Shown: positions 24,057-32,458 of the stretch, piece after piece
Position numbering within the stretch: position 1 is the stretch's first letter
How the letters are laid out: each line of letters opens with the position of its first letter
Assembly: GCF_018614655.1 (NCBI RefSeq)
Contig: NZ_JAGGOG010000018.1
Location: 124,001-188,000, forward strand
Direction: 5' to 3'
DNA: 64,000 nucleotides
Source: Pseudomonas fluorescens
GTDB lineage: Bacteria > Pseudomonadota > Gammaproteobacteria > Pseudomonadales > Pseudomonadaceae
Made by a program: the position numbers and the translations under genes
The notes under the pieces: generated by a model
The model's input: only the letters and a program-made list of their open reading frames with translations
The model's database searches: none
What the model was told of the DNA's origin: nothing

Positions 24057-25274
24057 ATGGCAGACCAAGGTTCGCCGCGCCGCTTTGCGCGCATAGATCG
24101 ACTCCCCCCTTACGTGTTCAATATCACTGCCGAGCTGAAGATGGCCGCCCGTCGTCGTGGCGAAGACATCATCGACTTGAGCATGGGCAACCCCGACGGC
24201 CCTACTCCACCGCACATCGTGGAGAAACTGGTGACCGTCGCCCAGCGTGAAGACACCCACGGTTACTCCACTTCCAAAGGCATTCCGCGTCTGCGCCGGG
24301 CGATTTCGCACTGGTACAAGGACCGCTATGAAGTGGACATCGACCCGGAAACCGAGGCCATCGTCACCATTGGTTCCAAGGAAGGCCTGGCGCACCTGAT
24401 GCTCGCCACCCTCGACCAGGGCGACACGGTGCTGGTGCCCAACCCCAGCTACCCGATTCACATCTACGGTGCGGTGATTGCCGGGGCCCAGGTGCGTTCG
24501 GTGCCGCTGATTCCCGGTGTGGACTTCTTCGCCGAGCTGGAACGGGCGATTCGCGGCTCGATCCCCAAACCGAAGATGATGATCCTCGGCTTCCCCTCCA
24601 ACCCCACTGCCCAGTGCGTGGAGCTGGACTTCTTCGAACGGGTGATCGCCCTGGCCAAGCAGTACGATGTGCTGGTGGTGCATGACCTGGCCTACGCCGA
24701 CATCGTCTACGACGGCTGGAAAGCCCCATCGATCATGCAAGTGCCGGGCGCCAAGGACATTGCGGTGGAGTTTTTCACCCTGTCCAAGAGCTACAACATG
24801 GCCGGCTGGCGCATTGGTTTCATGGTGGGTAACGCAGAACTGGTCAACGCCCTGGCGCGGATCAAGAGTTACCACGACTACGGCACCTTCACCCCGCTGC
24901 AAGTCGCGGCGATTGCCGCGCTGGAAGGCGATCAGCAATGCGTGAAAGACATCGCCGACCAGTATCGCCAACGCCGTAACGTGCTGGTCAAAGGCCTGCA
25001 TGAGTTGGGCTGGATGGTGGAAAACCCCAAGGCGTCGATGTACGTCTGGGCGAAGATTCCCGAGGCCTATGCGGCCATGGGTTCGCTGGAATTTGCCAAG
25101 AAGCTGCTGCTGGAAGCGAAGGTGTGCGTATCGCCGGGGATTGGCTTTGGCGAGTATGGCGATGATCATGTGCGCTTTGCACTGATCGAGAACCAAGACC
25201 GGATTCGCCAGGCGGTGCGGGGTATTCGCGGGATGTTTCGGGCCGATGGCTTAGTCCAGAAAGCTAACGCCTGA
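24057..25274 (+). CDS. alaC: Alanine transaminase AlaC-type, class I/II PLP aminotransferase
   Basis: A 405-residue fold type I aminotransferase. PLP Lys is Lys244 in TLSKSYNMAGWR; SNPT (Asn182) and HDLAY (Asp210, Tyr213) are the other PLP contacts. The opening FARIDRLPPYVFNITAELKMAARRRGEDIIDLSMGNPDGPTP is characteristic of the AlaC/YfdZ group, which makes alanine from pyruvate and glutamate. AGAGGCAACA precedes the ATG. It is monocistronic with a REP downstream. Confidence 0.88.
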   Translation: MADQGSPRRFARIDRLPPYVFNITAELKMAARRRGEDIIDLSMGNPDGPTPPHIVEKLVTVAQREDTHGYSTSKGIPRLRRAISHWYKDRYEVDIDPETEAIVTIGSKEGLAHLMLATLDQGDTVLVPNPSYPIHIYGAVIAGAQVRSVPLIPGVDFFAELERAIRGSIPKPKMMILGFPSNPTAQCVELDFFERVIALAKQYDVLVVHDLAYADIVYDGWKAPSIMQVPGAKDIAVEFFTLSKSYNMAGWRIGFMVGNAELVNALARIKSYHDYGTFTPLQVAAIAALEGDQQCVKDIADQYRQRRNVLVKGLHELGWMVENPKASMYVWAKIPEAYAAMGSLEFAKKLLLEAKVCVSPGIGFGEYGDDHVRFALIENQDRIRQAVRGIRGMFRADGLVQKANA

Positions 25275-25300
25275 CCTGATCTAGCGGTAAGAACCCAATC

Positions 25301-25395
25301 AATGTGGGAGCGGGCTTGCTCGCGAAGGCGATAGATCAGTCGATATCTTAGTTGACTGACCCACCGCATTCGCGAGCAAGCCCGCTCCCACATTT
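25301..25395. repeat. REP pair, family C (AATGTGGGAGCGGGCTTGCTCGCGAA type)
   Basis: The arms AATGTGGGAGCGGGCTTGCTCGCGAA and TTCGCGAGCAAGCCCGCTCCCACATT are exact complements around an unpaired middle. It lies between the convergent ends of alaC and gntT and may serve both. Confidence 0.9.
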
Positions 25396-25413
25396 GGTTT
25401 TGTGGTGTGCCTG

Positions 25414-26766
25414 TCAGAGCACCAGCGACAGCAACATGATGAAGCCCAATGCCACAACGGACAGAATGGTCTCCATCGCCGTCCAGGTCTTGAAGGTTTC
25501 AGCCACGGTCATATTGAAGTACTGCTTCACCAGCCAGAACCCCGCATCGTTGACGTGAGACAACACCAACGACCCCGCCCCCGTCGCCAATACCAGCAAC
25601 TCGCGGTTCACCCCCGGAATCATCCCGACCACCGGCACCACAATGCCTGCACCCGTAATGGTCGCCACGGTCGCGGAACCGGTGGCCACGCGAATCACCG
25701 CCGCCACCAGCCACGCCAGCAGGATCGGGTTGATCTGCGCGGTCACCGCCATTTGGCCGATCACATCACCCACGCCGCTGGTCACCAGCATCTGCTTGAA
25801 ACCGCCACCGGCACCGATGATCAGGATGATCGCTGCAGTGGGCGCCAGGCTGGCGTCAAGCAGCTTGAGGATTTGCTTGGAACCAATGCCCTGGCGATGG
25901 CCAAAGGTGTACAGCGACAGCAGCAAGGCCAGCAGCAATGCAGTGATCGGGTGACCGATCATGTCCATCCAGTTGCGAATCGCGTGGCCGTCCGGCAGGG
26001 CGACGTCGGCGAAGGTTTTCAACAGCATCAGGAACACCGGCAGCAGCACGGTGATCAGCGTCACGCTGAAACTCGGCAGGGTTTTGGATTCCGGCTCACG
26101 GGCCAGTTGGTCCACCAGTTCCTGGGACGGATTGCCCGGGATGTACTTGGAGATAAACGAACCGTAGAGCGGGCCGGCGATGATGGCGGTAGGCAGCGCG
26201 ACGATCAGGCCGTAGAGAATCGTCTTGCCGATGTCGGCACCAAATACGCCGATGGCCAACAGCGGGCCCGGGTGCGGCGGTACCAGGCCGTGGACCGCCG
26301 ACAGGCCGGCCAGCAGCGGGATGCCGATCTTGATCAGCGACACGCCGGTGCGGCGCGCGACGATAAACACCAGCGGGATCAGCAACACAAAGCCGATCTC
26401 GAAGAACAACGGAATGCCCACCAGGAACGCGGCGAACATCATCGCCCACTGCACTTTTTCCTTGCCAAAGGCGCGGACCAGTGTCTGGGCGATCTGATCG
26501 GCACCGCCGGAATCGGCCATCATCTTGCCGAGCATCGTACCCAGCGCCAGGATAATCCCGACAAAACCGAGCACGCCGCCGAAGCCGTCCTGGAACGCCT
26601 TGATGATCTTGTCCACGGGCATGCCCGAGGTCAGGCCGAGAAAGCCCGCAGCGATGATCAACGCAATGAACGGGTGGACTTTGAACCGGGTGATCAAGAC
26701 GATCAGCCCGATAATAGTGACCACTGCATCAAGCAGCAGATAAGACTCGTGGGACATGCCAAACAT
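25414..26766 (-). CDS. gntT: Gluconate permease (GntP family)
   Basis: A 450-residue, highly hydrophobic protein with 12-14 membrane segments and typical GntP motifs: HPFIALIIAAGFLGLTSGMP, GFGGVLGFVGIILALGTMLGKMMADSGGA and ALVPPHPGPLLAI-like VPPHPGPLLAIGVFGADIG. It imports gluconate with protons. AGGAG lies 8 bases before the ATG at 26766. Just upstream is an A-rich Crc-type motif and a GntR-like operator. It is followed on the same strand order by gntK upstream, so gntK-gntT form one locus. Confidence 0.93.
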   Translation of the reverse strand: MFGMSHESYLLLDAVVTIIGLIVLITRFKVHPFIALIIAAGFLGLTSGMPVDKIIKAFQDGFGGVLGFVGIILALGTMLGKMMADSGGADQIAQTLVRAFGKEKVQWAMMFAAFLVGIPLFFEIGFVLLIPLVFIVARRTGVSLIKIGIPLLAGLSAVHGLVPPHPGPLLAIGVFGADIGKTILYGLIVALPTAIIAGPLYGSFISKYIPGNPSQELVDQLAREPESKTLPSFSVTLITVLLPVFLMLLKTFADVALPDGHAIRNWMDMIGHPITALLLALLLSLYTFGHRQGIGSKQILKLLDASLAPTAAIILIIGAGGGFKQMLVTSGVGDVIGQMAVTAQINPILLAWLVAAVIRVATGSATVATITGAGIVVPVVGMIPGVNRELLVLATGAGSLVLSHVNDAGFWLVKQYFNMTVAETFKTWTAMETILSVVALGFIMLLSLVL

Positions 26767-26780
26767 GGGGGTCTCTCCTG

Positions 26781-26795
26781 TTTGTTGTTGTTATT
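26781..26795 (-). promoter_or_regulatory. Candidate Hfq/Crc binding motif in the gntT leader
   Basis: On the minus strand AATAACAACAACAAA contains overlapping AAnAAnAA motifs immediately before the AGGAG ribosome site. Such motifs are the catabolite activity sites bound by Hfq with Crc in Pseudomonas, which block translation when preferred carbon sources are present. Confidence 0.7.
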
Positions 26796-26822
26796 AAAGC
26801 CGGTGTTGAATTTCGTGCCGTC

Positions 26823-26836
26823 AGATAGCGCTATCT
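26823..26836. promoter_or_regulatory. GntR-type operator upstream of gntT
   Basis: AGATAGCGCTATCT is a perfect 14-bp palindrome between the gntK stop and the gntT start. The TAGCGCT core agrees with the GntR operator described in P. aeruginosa. Two near-identical sites lie in front of gntK and gntR. Confidence 0.8.
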
Positions 26837-26850
26837 TGTCAGGCAAAAAA

Positions 26851-27384
26851 TTATTGGATGGGTTCAAAGCCGTGTTCAAGCCACCAGGCATGGGTTTGCT
26901 TGGCCAGGTCCTCGACGCTGTCTTCGCTGGCGTTCAAGGCCAGGGTCAGCGGCTCGCCCTTCGGCGATTCGAGGGTCGCGAACTGGCTGTCGATCAGGCT
27001 CGCGGGCATGAAATGGCCGGGGCGATGGGAAACACGGTCGGCGGCCACCTCCCGGGTCAGTTCCAGAAAGACAAAACCCAGGCCCGGCGCAGCTTCGCGC
27101 AGGTGGTCGCGGTATTTTTTCTTCAGGGCGGAACAGGTCAGGACCGGATGTTGGCCGGCTTTCAGCGAGCGGCGCAATTCATCACAGAGGATATCGAGCC
27201 AGCCGGCACGATCGTCGTCGTTAAGCGGATGACCGGCACTCATCTTTTCGATATTGGCGGCGGGGTGAAAGCTATCGCCTTCAATGGCGGTGGCGCCGTT
27301 CAACAGGCACAGGGCCTCGCTGACGCTGGACTTGCCACAGCCGGAAACACCCATGATGACCAGGGCGGTAACAGGTTGACTCAT
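26851..27384 (-). CDS. gntK: Gluconokinase
   Basis: A 177-residue P-loop kinase. The Walker A GVSGCGKS is at residues 12-19, with GDSFHPAANIEKMSAGHPLNDDDRAGWL and CSALKKKYRDHLR as in the GntK/GntV family. It makes 6-phosphogluconate from gluconate and ATP, feeding the Entner-Doudoroff pathway whose eda gene is in this window. It precedes gntT on the same strand with a spacer of 84 bases that holds an operator. Confidence 0.93.
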   Translation of the reverse strand: MSQPVTALVIMGVSGCGKSSVSEALCLLNGATAIEGDSFHPAANIEKMSAGHPLNDDDRAGWLDILCDELRRSLKAGQHPVLTCSALKKKYRDHLREAAPGLGFVFLELTREVAADRVSHRPGHFMPASLIDSQFATLESPKGEPLTLALNASEDSVEDLAKQTHAWWLEHGFEPIQ

Positions 27385-27401
27385 GAAACACCTCAGGACG
27401 C

Positions 27402-27415
27402 AGATAGCGCTACCT
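27402..27415. promoter_or_regulatory. GntR-type operator upstream of gntK
   Basis: AGATAGCGCTACCT differs by one base from the palindrome at 26823-26836. It lies 18 bases upstream of the gntK start. Confidence 0.75.
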
Positions 27416-27554
27416 TTGCCAGCCTTAAGGCTAGTGCAAAAACAGGCTTTTCCCGCGCCGTCTTGTCATTTTTATGGAGTGACGCGTGCATCCTCTCCAA
27501 GCACCCTCGAGCAAGATCAGGCAACCCAACGCTCAAGGATTTGCAGGCCTCTGG

Positions 27555-27568
27555 AGACAGCGCTACCT
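27555..27568. promoter_or_regulatory. GntR-type operator upstream of gntR
   Basis: AGACAGCGCTACCT shares 12 of 14 bases with the site at 26823-26836 and keeps the AGCGCT core. It lies 34 bases before the gntR ATG, which implies autoregulation. Confidence 0.7.
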
Positions 27569-27601
27569 TAGTGCCTCGATTTTTGTTTGGCAAGCCGCCT
27601 G

Positions 27602-28630
27602 ATGACCCCCAAGAACGATAAAAATACCCGCACGACGGGACGCCCCACCCTGAACGAAGTCGCCCGAATGGCTGGCGTCAGTCCTATTACCGCCTCCAGG
27701 GCCCTGCGTGGCATCAGCACCGTGGCCACCGAACTGGTGGAAAAAGTCCAGAAGGCCGCCGCCGACCTCAACTACGTGGTCAACCCCGCTGCCCGCGCGC
27801 TGGCCTCGGCCCAGAGCCAGTCGGTGGTGGTATTGGTGCCCTCGCTGTCCAATCTGTTATTCATCGAAACCCTGGAAGCCATTCATCAGGTACTACGGCC
27901 CAAAGGCTTCGAAGTGCTGATCGGCAATACTCACTACTCCCGCGAAGAAGAAGAAAACCTGCTGCGCAATTACATGGCTTACCAGCCACGGGGTTTTCTG
28001 CTGACCGGTTTTGATCGCACCGAAAGCGCCCGACGCATGGTCGAGAGCTGCAATGTGCCCAGCGTGTACATGATGGACCTGGACCCCGCTGCCGGCCTGA
28101 ACTGCGTAGGGTTCTCGCAAATCAGCGCGGGCGAGACCGCTGCGGCGCATTTGATTACCCGTGGCCGCAAGCGCCTGGCCTATATCGGCGCGCAACTGGA
28201 CCAACGCACCTTGCTGCGCGGTGAAGGCTTTCGGCGGGCCCTGCAACAGGCCGGGCTGTATGACCCGGCGCTGGAGCTGATGACGCCACGCCCATCGTCG
28301 GTGGGACTGGGCGGCGAGTTGTTCCTGCAACTGCTGGCCAGCCATCCGGATGTGGACGCGATCTTCTTCGGCAACGACGACCTGGCACAAGGCGCCCTGC
28401 TGGAAGCCCTGCGTCACGGGATCAAAGTGCCGGAGCAAGTAGCGGTGCTGGGCTTTAACGACCTGCCTGCATCAAGCTTCATGGTGCCGCGCCTGAGCAG
28501 CATCAGCACGCCCCGGGAAGCTATCGGCAGGCGCGCAGCGGAACATTTACTGACACTGATCGCGGGCAACAAGATTGCCCGGCCGGTGGTGGATATGGGT
28601 TTTGAGTTGATGGTGCGGGAAAGTACCTGA
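27602..28630 (+). CDS. gntR: LacI family repressor of gluconate genes (GntR)
   Basis: A 342-residue LacI-type protein. The HTH is PTLNEVARMAGVSPITASRALRG (about residues 16-38), followed by the hinge ALASAQSQSVVVLVPSLSN and a periplasmic-binding-like domain ending PVVDMGFELMVREST. It is divergent from gntK-gntT and has matching operators in all three promoters. Gluconate or 6-phosphogluconate is the expected inducer. The ATG at 27602 is chosen; an in-frame TTG five codons upstream is also possible and neither has a strong ribosome site. Confidence 0.9.
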   Translation: MTPKNDKNTRTTGRPTLNEVARMAGVSPITASRALRGISTVATELVEKVQKAAADLNYVVNPAARALASAQSQSVVVLVPSLSNLLFIETLEAIHQVLRPKGFEVLIGNTHYSREEEENLLRNYMAYQPRGFLLTGFDRTESARRMVESCNVPSVYMMDLDPAAGLNCVGFSQISAGETAAAHLITRGRKRLAYIGAQLDQRTLLRGEGFRRALQQAGLYDPALELMTPRPSSVGLGGELFLQLLASHPDVDAIFFGNDDLAQGALLEALRHGIKVPEQVAVLGFNDLPASSFMVPRLSSISTPREAIGRRAAEHLLTLIAGNKIARPVVDMGFELMVREST

Positions 28631-28720
28631 GCAGCAGCCGACTGAGCGAGTCAGGTGAACTGCTGATGGGCAAAATCATGGATCATGAAGCCACCCTGTA
28701 TCCAAAGCCAGAACTCGGTC

Positions 28721-28814
28721 AATGTGGGAGCGGGCTTGCTCGCGAAAGCGGTGTATCAGTACCAGAGATGTTGGCTGACACACCGCTTTCGCGAGCAAGC
28801 CCGCTCCCACATTT
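28721..28814. repeat. REP pair, family C
   Basis: AATGTGGGAGCGGGCTTGCTCGCGAAAGCGGTGT is followed, after a short interior, by its complement ACACCGCTTTCGCGAGCAAGCCCGCTCCCACATT. The stem of over 30 bp makes this the most regular family C copy in the window. Confidence 0.92.
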
Positions 28815-28901
28815 TTTACTGTGCCCACTTAACAATGTCGCTGACCTCTCGCACCCCTGCTAAATTGCCCCCTGCCAACTCACCATTGCCAGGAAAGCAC
28901 C

Positions 28902-29534
28902 ATGGGCCATTCGCTGAAAATCTTGGGTCGTACTTCCTCCATCAACGTACGAAAGGTCCTGTGGACTTGCCAGGAACTGGCCATTCCCTATGACCGCGAA
29001 GACTGGGGCATCGGTTTCACTCCAACCCAGTCTCCCGAGTTCCTGGCCCTCAATCCCAATGCTCAAGTCCCGGTGATCATCGATGACAACGGTGTGTTGT
29101 GGGAGTCCAACACCATCTGCCGCTACCTCGTAGGCCGGCACCAACGTCATGATTTGTTGCCCGCAGACCCTGCGCCACGAGCCAAGGTCGAGCAATGGAT
29201 GGACTGGCAAGCCACCGAACTCAACCCGTCCTGGGGCTACGCCTTCCACGCCCTGGTGCGCAAAAACCCGGACTATCAGGACCCGCAACGCATCGCCGCT
29301 GGCGTGCGCGGCTGGAACGAAAAAATGCGCCTGCTGGAACAACAATTGATCCACACCGGCGCCTACGTGGCCGGAGAAGAGTTCACACTGGCCGACATCC
29401 TGGTGGGGTTGTCAGTACATCGTTGGCGGATGACACCCATGGAGCATCCGTCCTACCCTGCTGTCAGCGCGTACTACGAAAAACTCAGCCAGCGCCCAGG
29501 CTTCCAGGCCTTTGCCCTCGACGGTCATAACTAA
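28902..29534 (+). CDS. Glutathione S-transferase family protein
   Basis: A 210-residue protein. The thioredoxin-like N-terminal domain has GRTSSINVRKVLWTCQELAIPYDRED and NPNAQVPVIIDDNGVLWESNTICRYL, with the cis-Pro and the ES pair that bind glutathione. The all-helical C-terminal domain has EEFTLADILVGLSVHRW. Ser near residue 11-12 is the likely thiolate contact. It is the first of three closely spaced genes, 11 bases before an epimerase gene. The substrate is unknown. Confidence 0.9.
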   Translation: MGHSLKILGRTSSINVRKVLWTCQELAIPYDREDWGIGFTPTQSPEFLALNPNAQVPVIIDDNGVLWESNTICRYLVGRHQRHDLLPADPAPRAKVEQWMDWQATELNPSWGYAFHALVRKNPDYQDPQRIAAGVRGWNEKMRLLEQQLIHTGAYVAGEEFTLADILVGLSVHRWRMTPMEHPSYPAVSAYYEKLSQRPGFQAFALDGHN

Positions 29535-29545
29535 AGGACTCCACG

Positions 29546-30283
29546 ATGAAAGGACTCAACATACTGCTCACCGGCGCATGCGGCAGGATCGGCAAGACGT
29601 TTTTCGAAGCCTCGAAAGATCGTTACCACTTCACCCTCACCGACCGCATCGCGCCTGATTTCGCCCTCGACGACCATCGCTTCGTGCAGGCCGACTTGAG
29701 TGACAAAGCGGCCCTGGCAGCGCTGCTCGACGGCATCGACGTGATCGTGCACCTGTCGGGCATTCCCCACGCCAGCGCCACTTTCGATGAGTTGCTACCC
29801 AACAACATCCTCGCCACTACCTACCTGTTCGAAGCCGCCGTCGCGGCCAACGTAAAGCGCCTGGTGTTCGCCAGCAGCGCCCAGACCATCGAAGGTTATC
29901 CGGTGGACCGGCAAATCACCCCGGGCATGCCCGTGCTGCCGGCCAATCTGTACGGCGTGAGCAAATGCTACGGCGAGGCGCTGTGCGGGTACTACGCGGC
30001 GAAAACTCCACTCTCCACCATCGCCTTACGCATTGGTGCCTTTGAGTTTCCCGAGACCCACGACCTGAATAACGCCCGCGACCTCAGCGCCTGGCTCAGC
30101 CCTCGCGATGCCGTGCAGTTACTGCAGCGCTCAGTGGAAACCGAGGGCGTGAAACACCTGATCGCCCACGGCATCTCCAATAACCGCTTCAAGCGCCTGG
30201 ACTTGAGCGAGACCACGCGGGTCCTGGGCTATCAGCCGGTGGATGATGCGTTCCAGACATTTGAGATTCCCATCACCTACTGA
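29546..30283 (+). CDS. NAD-dependent epimerase/dehydratase, uronate-dehydrogenase-like
   Basis: A 245-residue extended SDR. LLTGACGRIGK binds NAD (TGxxGxxG at residues 9-16), D50 in VQADLSDKAAL, and the catalytic Tyr136-Lys140 in LYGVSKCYGEALCGYY. The overall pattern, with FASSAQTIEGYPVD and RIGAFEFPETHDLNNARDLSAWLSPRDAVQLLQR, resembles uronate dehydrogenase but lacks its C-terminal part. The adjacent MFS transporter supports a role in uptake and oxidation of a sugar acid or related compound (inference). Confidence 0.82.
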   Translation: MKGLNILLTGACGRIGKTFFEASKDRYHFTLTDRIAPDFALDDHRFVQADLSDKAALAALLDGIDVIVHLSGIPHASATFDELLPNNILATTYLFEAAVAANVKRLVFASSAQTIEGYPVDRQITPGMPVLPANLYGVSKCYGEALCGYYAAKTPLSTIALRIGAFEFPETHDLNNARDLSAWLSPRDAVQLLQRSVETEGVKHLIAHGISNNRFKRLDLSETTRVLGYQPVDDAFQTFEIPITY

Positions 30284-30293
30284 GTCCCGCGCC

Positions 30294-31709
30294 ATGTCCT
30301 CACTCTCCGCGATGGCCTCGGACGGCATCGACCCGATCCGAGCCGCCCATATCAGCGCACGTATTGATCGCCTGCCTGCCGTTGCCACCGTCTGGCGCCT
30401 GGTAGCCTTGCTGTCGATTGGTGGTTTCTTCGAACTGTACGACCTGTTCCAGACCGCCTATATCAGTCCTGGCCTGATAAAAGACGGCATTTTTGCCACC
30501 GGCAGCCAAGGCGTCTTCGGCTTCTCCGATCAGGCAGCCTTCGCCTCGGCTACTTTCCTCGGTCTGTTCCTCGGCGCCAGCCTGCTCAGCCCGATTGCCG
30601 ACCGCTACGGGCGCCGGGCGATCTTCACCTTCGCGCTGATCTGGTACACCGTTGCTACGGTATTAATGGGCATCCAGACTTCTGCCCTCGGCATTATCTG
30701 CATGCGTTTTCTGGTCGGCATCGGCCTGGGTATCGAACTGGTGACCATCGACGCCTACCTCTCGGAACTGGTGCCCAAGCGCATGCGCAGTTCAGCGTTT
30801 GCCTTCGCCTTTTTTATACAGTTCCTATCGGTGCCGGCGGTGGCGTTGATGTCCTGGTGGCTGGTGCCACAGGCACCGTTCGGGGTGTCCGGTTGGCGCT
30901 GGGTGGTGTTGGCCAGTGCGGTGTTTGCGTTATTTATCTGGTGGCTGCGTTCGCGGTTGCCGGAATCACCGCGCTGGCTCGCCCAAAAAGGCCGCTTCAA
31001 GGAAGCCGGGCAGATCATGGACAGCCTGGAAGCGCGCTGCGAAAAAGACCACGGCAAGCCCCTGGATGAGCCGGAACCCGAGGCCGTCAGCGTCCAGGGC
31101 AGCGGGCGCTTCGCCGATATCTGGCAACCGCCATACCGCCGCCGGGCGTTGATGCTGATTGTGTTTCATGTGTTCCAGGCCATCGGCTTCTTTGGCTTCG
31201 GCAATTGGTTGCCGGCGCTGCTCTCGGGCCAGGGCGTCAGCGTCACCCACAGCCTGATGTACGCCTTCATCATCACCCTCGCCTACCCGCTGGGACCGCT
31301 GTTGTTCGTCAAGGTCGCCAACCGCTTCGAAAACAAATGGCAGATCGTTGGCTCGGCCATGGGCGCGATGATCTTCGGCAGCTTGTTCGCCCTGCAAAGC
31401 AGCGCCGTGGGCCTGATTGCCTGTGGAGTGATGATCACCTTCTGCAATGCCTGGCTGAGCTTCAGTTATCACTCTTATCAGAGTGAACTGTTCCCCACCA
31501 ACATCCGCGCCCGGGCGGTGGGGTTCTGCTATTCGTTCAGTCGCTTGTCGACGGTGTTCAGCAGCCTGTTGATCGGCTTCTTTCTCGAACACCTCGGTAC
31601 GCCGGGGGTACTGGCGTTTATCGCCAGCAGCATGTTGATCGTGATGGTGACTATCGGCGTATTCGGCCCGCGTACGCGCAACCTGGCGCTGGAGAATATC
31701 GCCCACTGA
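30294..31709 (+). CDS. MFS transporter, sugar/acid-type
   Basis: A 471-residue protein with 12 membrane segments. The loop between helices 2 and 3 is SPIADRYGRRAIFTF; the repeat in the second half is weaker. ELYDLFQTAYISPGL in helix 1 resembles metabolite:H+ symporters. The ATG at 30294 is 10 bases after the epimerase stop, so the three genes GST-epimerase-MFS are probably one transcript. A long central cytoplasmic loop (about 215-280) is charged. The substrate cannot be named. Confidence 0.88.
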   Translation: MSSLSAMASDGIDPIRAAHISARIDRLPAVATVWRLVALLSIGGFFELYDLFQTAYISPGLIKDGIFATGSQGVFGFSDQAAFASATFLGLFLGASLLSPIADRYGRRAIFTFALIWYTVATVLMGIQTSALGIICMRFLVGIGLGIELVTIDAYLSELVPKRMRSSAFAFAFFIQFLSVPAVALMSWWLVPQAPFGVSGWRWVVLASAVFALFIWWLRSRLPESPRWLAQKGRFKEAGQIMDSLEARCEKDHGKPLDEPEPEAVSVQGSGRFADIWQPPYRRRALMLIVFHVFQAIGFFGFGNWLPALLSGQGVSVTHSLMYAFIITLAYPLGPLLFVKVANRFENKWQIVGSAMGAMIFGSLFALQSSAVGLIACGVMITFCNAWLSFSYHSYQSELFPTNIRARAVGFCYSFSRLSTVFSSLLIGFFLEHLGTPGVLAFIASSMLIVMVTIGVFGPRTRNLALENIAH

Positions 31710-31858
31710 GGGTAATGGCCGCCGACGGCAAATATTGGCCGTCGGCCGCACAATGCTTGCCTGGGAAAGGTCCTCATACCCAATGAATCCTGGCCTTTAG
31801 AGCCCGGCACGCTAATTGCTCAACCTGACGGACAGCCCAACATACCAGGTGCCCGCTC

Positions 31859-32371
31859 ATGTTGATCAATACCAACGCCCAAGCCGCTTCAACGATCCAG
31901 CACAGCAAGCGCTCCGACATGGACCCGGCCAATGCCGCCGCCAGCACGCTGTACAGCGGCGCCTTGCAAGCGGCCCAAAACCCTACTGTCGTGCCAGCCA
32001 CCACTCAAAAGAGTGCTGATAAGGCCGTCGACAATATCAACGAAGCCTTCGCCAAGACTCGCGTTCAGTTGCAAGCCAACACCTCGGCAACCCCTTCGAC
32101 CACCGGCACGCCCAAAGCCGAAGGCACCACCACCGCCCGCAGCGATTTCAATGAATACATGAGCAAGACCCCGGCCGAGCGCATTCGTGAGCAGTTGCTC
32201 AAGGAACGTGGCTTGACCGAAGAAGACGTGCAGAAGATGCCGCTGGAACAGCAGGACGCCATTGGTAAGGAAGTAGCCCAGCGCCTGCAGGCTCAGCAGA
32301 CGGAACAGGTAGCGGCGACTACCGCCAACCCGCAGGCTCAGGCGGTGAAAGATACCCTGGCCGCTATTTGA
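31859..32371 (+). CDS. Hypothetical protein, Ala/Thr/Gln-rich
   Basis: A 170-residue protein with no signal peptide or membrane segment. The first 110 residues are low-complexity (Ala, Thr, Ser, Gln), with a TATPSTTGTPK-like linker. The ordered C-terminal part has FNEYMSKTPAERIREQLLKERGLTEEDVQKMPLEQQDAIGKEVAQRL, a helix-turn-helix-like charged bundle. The ATG start at 31859 is internal to a well-coded frame. I do not recognise the family; similar C-terminal pieces occur in other Pseudomonas proteins of unknown function. Family B repeats follow it. Confidence 0.72.
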   Translation: MLINTNAQAASTIQHSKRSDMDPANAAASTLYSGALQAAQNPTVVPATTQKSADKAVDNINEAFAKTRVQLQANTSATPSTTGTPKAEGTTTARSDFNEYMSKTPAERIREQLLKERGLTEEDVQKMPLEQQDAIGKEVAQRLQAQQTEQVAATTANPQAQAVKDTLAAI

Positions 32372-32377
32372 CGCACT

Positions 32378-32457
32378 TGTGGCGAGCGAGCCTGCTGTGG
32401 CGAGCCCGCTCGCCACAACAAACCGGCTGCCACAACAAGCCCGCTTGCCACAACCAG
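32378..32457. repeat. Degraded family B REP cluster
   Basis: TGTGGCGAGC units begin at 32378 and 32396 (18 apart). Complementary GCCACA ends occur at 32413-32417, 32430-32434 and 32448-32452 (17 and 18 apart). The pattern matches the tandem cluster near 13.2 kb. Confidence 0.8.
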
Positions 32458-32458
32458 G

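Noticed and set aside
25402..27621. A 739-codon open frame antisense to gntT-gntK
   Set aside because: It mirrors well-conserved genes and consists of low-complexity Gln/His/Arg-rich sequence, as expected on the reverse of GC-rich codons.
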